Source: Gemmatimonadota bacterium
GTDB taxonomy: Bacteria; Gemmatimonadota; Gemmatimonadetes; Longimicrobiales; RSA9
Length of the DNA: 7,437 nt
Direction: 5' to 3'
NCBI GenBank assembly: GCA_016207445.1
Contig: JACQPS010000106.1
Coordinates: forward strand, 1-7,437
This document shows, piece after piece, positions 6,086 to 7,437 of this stretch (within the stretch, counting starts at the first letter, position 1; each line of letters opens with the position of its first letter). The notes beneath the pieces were generated by a model. The model saw only the letters and a program-made list of their open reading frames with translations. It did not search any database and was not told the origin of the DNA. Made by a program: the position numbers and the translations under genes.

Positions 6086-7437
6086 ATGGAGACGATGCGC
6101 CCTTCGCGTAGCACCAGCGCGCTGATCGCGCTGGTCCTCGTGTGCACCTCCGCCGCGCGCGCGCAGGATCCGGCCCGCGAGCCGATCGACTCCACCTGGG
6201 TCCGCGCGCATTACACCAAGCGCGAGGTCACCATCAGCGTCCGCGACGGCGTGCGGCTCTTCACCTCGATTTACGAGCCGAGAGACCGAAGCCGCGCCTA
6301 CCCGATCCTGATACGGCGCACGCCGTACAGCCTGCGGCCGTATGGGCCGGACCGGGTTCCGACATCGCTCGGCCCGCACGACGGCTTCGCGCGCGACGGC
6401 TTCATCTTCGTCTACCAGGACGTACGCGGCCGCTGGATGAGCGAGGGCGAGTTCGTGAACGTGCGCCCGCACAGCGCACGCAAGAAAAGCAGGAAGGACA
6501 TCGACGAGAGCACCGACACCTACGATACGATCGAGTGGCTGCTGAAGAACGTTCGCAACCACAACGGCCGCGTCGGCATGTGGGGCATCTCCTACCCCGG
6601 CTTCTACACGTCGGCGGGCATGATCAACGCGCACCCGGCACTGCGGGCCGCCTCGCCGCAGGCGCCCATCGCCGACTGGTTCTTCGACGACTTCTTCCAC
6701 CACGGCGCCTTCTTCCTGCCCCACGCGTTCGGCTTCTTCCATTTCTTCGGCCAGCCACGCCCGGGTCCGACCACCGAGCCGCCTGCCAACCTCTTCGACT
6801 ACGGCACGCCGGACGGCTACGAGTTCTACCTGAAGCTGGGACCGCTCCGGAACGTGGATGAGAAGTATTTCCAGGGCCGCGTCGCCTTCTGGAACGAGAT
6901 CGCGGCGCATCCGAACCGCGATGCGTTCTGGCAGGCGAGAAACATCCTCCCGCATCTGCGAAAGGTCGCGCCCGCGGTCATGACGGTGGGCGGCTGGTTC
7001 GATGCCGAGGACCTGTACGGCACGCTCCAGACCTACCGCGCGCTCGAGCGGCAGAACCCGGGCATCTTCAACATCCTGGTGATGGGGCCGTGGTTCCACG
7101 GCGGCTGGGCGCGCAGCGACGGCCAGTCGCTCGGCGACGCCTGGTTCCAGGAGAAGACCGCCGTCTTCTACCGCGACAGCATCGAGCTCCCGTTCTTCCG
7201 GCACTTCCTGAAGGACGACGCCGACCCGAAGCTGCCGGAGGCCTTCGTCTTCGAGACCGGCGCGAACCGCTGGCGCCGACTCGACACCTGGCCGCCGGCC
7301 GAGGTCGTCGAGCTGCAGCTCTACCTGCGCGAGGAAGGGAAGCTCTCGTTCACGCCGCCGCTCCCCGGGGCCACCGACTTCGACGCGTTCGACGAGTACG
7401 TCAGCGACCCCACCCGGCCGGTGCCGTTCACCCAGGA
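6086..7437 (+). CDS. CocE/NonD-family exported serine hydrolase (3' end outside window)
   Basis: About 450 residues are present and the frame is still open at the window edge; family members run near 600. These alpha/beta hydrolases (X-Pro dipeptidyl-peptidase S15 type, relatives of cocaine esterase and glutaryl acylases) cleave ester or amide bonds. Residues 1-26 form a signal peptide: ETMRPSRS, a hydrophobic stretch, then ARA before QDP, so the enzyme should be exported. The conserved VRDGVRL entry follows. The nucleophile is Ser169 in GISYPG; by family pattern Asp306 (GGWFD) and His338 (GPWFH) complete the triad. The Phe/His-rich DDFFHHGAFFLPHAFGFF segment is normal for this family. The start of the C-terminal jelly-roll domain is visible (YVSDPTRPVPF). 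ATG 6086 and ATG 6095 are in frame and neither has a good Shine-Dalgarno. The substrate, peptide or ester, cannot be assigned. Confidence 0.93.
   Translation, partial: METMRPSRSTSALIALVLVCTSAARAQDPAREPIDSTWVRAHYTKREVTISVRDGVRLFTSIYEPRDRSRAYPILIRRTPYSLRPYGPDRVPTSLGPHDGFARDGFIFVYQDVRGRWMSEGEFVNVRPHSARKKSRKDIDESTDTYDTIEWLLKNVRNHNGRVGMWGISYPGFYTSAGMINAHPALRAASPQAPIADWFFDDFFHHGAFFLPHAFGFFHFFGQPRPGPTTEPPANLFDYGTPDGYEFYLKLGPLRNVDEKYFQGRVAFWNEIAAHPNRDAFWQARNILPHLRKVAPAVMTVGGWFDAEDLYGTLQTYRALERQNPGIFNILVMGPWFHGGWARSDGQSLGDAWFQEKTAVFYRDSIELPFFRHFLKDDADPKLPEAFVFETGANRWRRLDTWPPAEVVELQLYLREEGKLSFTPPLPGATDFDAFDEYVSDPTRPVPFTQ

Noticed and set aside
6056..6088. TTGACG at 6056-6061 as a -35 element for the hydrolase gene
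   Set aside because: No acceptable -10 hexamer lies 16-18 nt downstream, and the start codon would fall inside or too near the promoter.
5051..7204. A 717-codon minus-strand frame opposite the UspA and hydrolase genes
   Set aside because: Same high-GC shadow effect; the plus-strand frames carry clear family motifs and this one does not.
1..7437. CRISPR array, insertion sequence, tRNA or rRNA genes
   Set aside because: No regularly spaced repeats, transposase frame, terminal inverted repeats, tRNA cloverleaf or rRNA signature was seen.

Overview
The window is a very GC-rich (about 70% by eye) bacterial chromosome segment. The core genes have almost exclusively G or C at third codon positions. 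A complete canonical MutS argues against most Actinobacteria, which generally lack MutS/MutL. The look is of a soil or subsurface lineage such as Gemmatimonadota, Rokubacteria or a former deltaproteobacterial group, but nothing here fixes the phylum.

Layout. (1) Positions 1-281: a compact transcription unit reading leftward. It has a TTGACA-N17-TAGCTT promoter (281-253), a Shine-Dalgarno sequence, a 37-codon ORF (224-111), several strong hairpins, and a 15-bp perfect terminator hairpin with a U5 tail (78-38). It may be a small-protein gene, a structured RNA, or both. (2) Positions 402-985: two overlapping small genes of the uncharacterised DUF6883 and DUF4926 families, with visibly lower third-position GC than what follows. 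The first starts with TTG, and its ribosome-binding region lies in two competing inverted repeats. (3) Positions 1126-6002: mutS, an NRAMP-type Mn/Fe transporter and a tandem-domain universal stress protein, all rightward with gaps of 9 and -4 nt, so probably co-transcribed. (4) From 6086 past the right edge: an exported CocE/NonD-family serine hydrolase, cut off by the window end after about 450 codons.

Functionally, the mutS-NRAMP-UspA cluster can be read as genome maintenance plus metal and stress homeostasis. The NRAMP-UspA pair is the tighter unit, with overlapping ATGA and a strong internal ribosome-binding site. The hydrolase is probably independent. The least explained parts are the leftward minigene and the DUF6883/DUF4926 pair beside it. 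The very long antisense ORFs opposite mutS, the transporter and the hydrolase are high-GC shadows and are not annotated.
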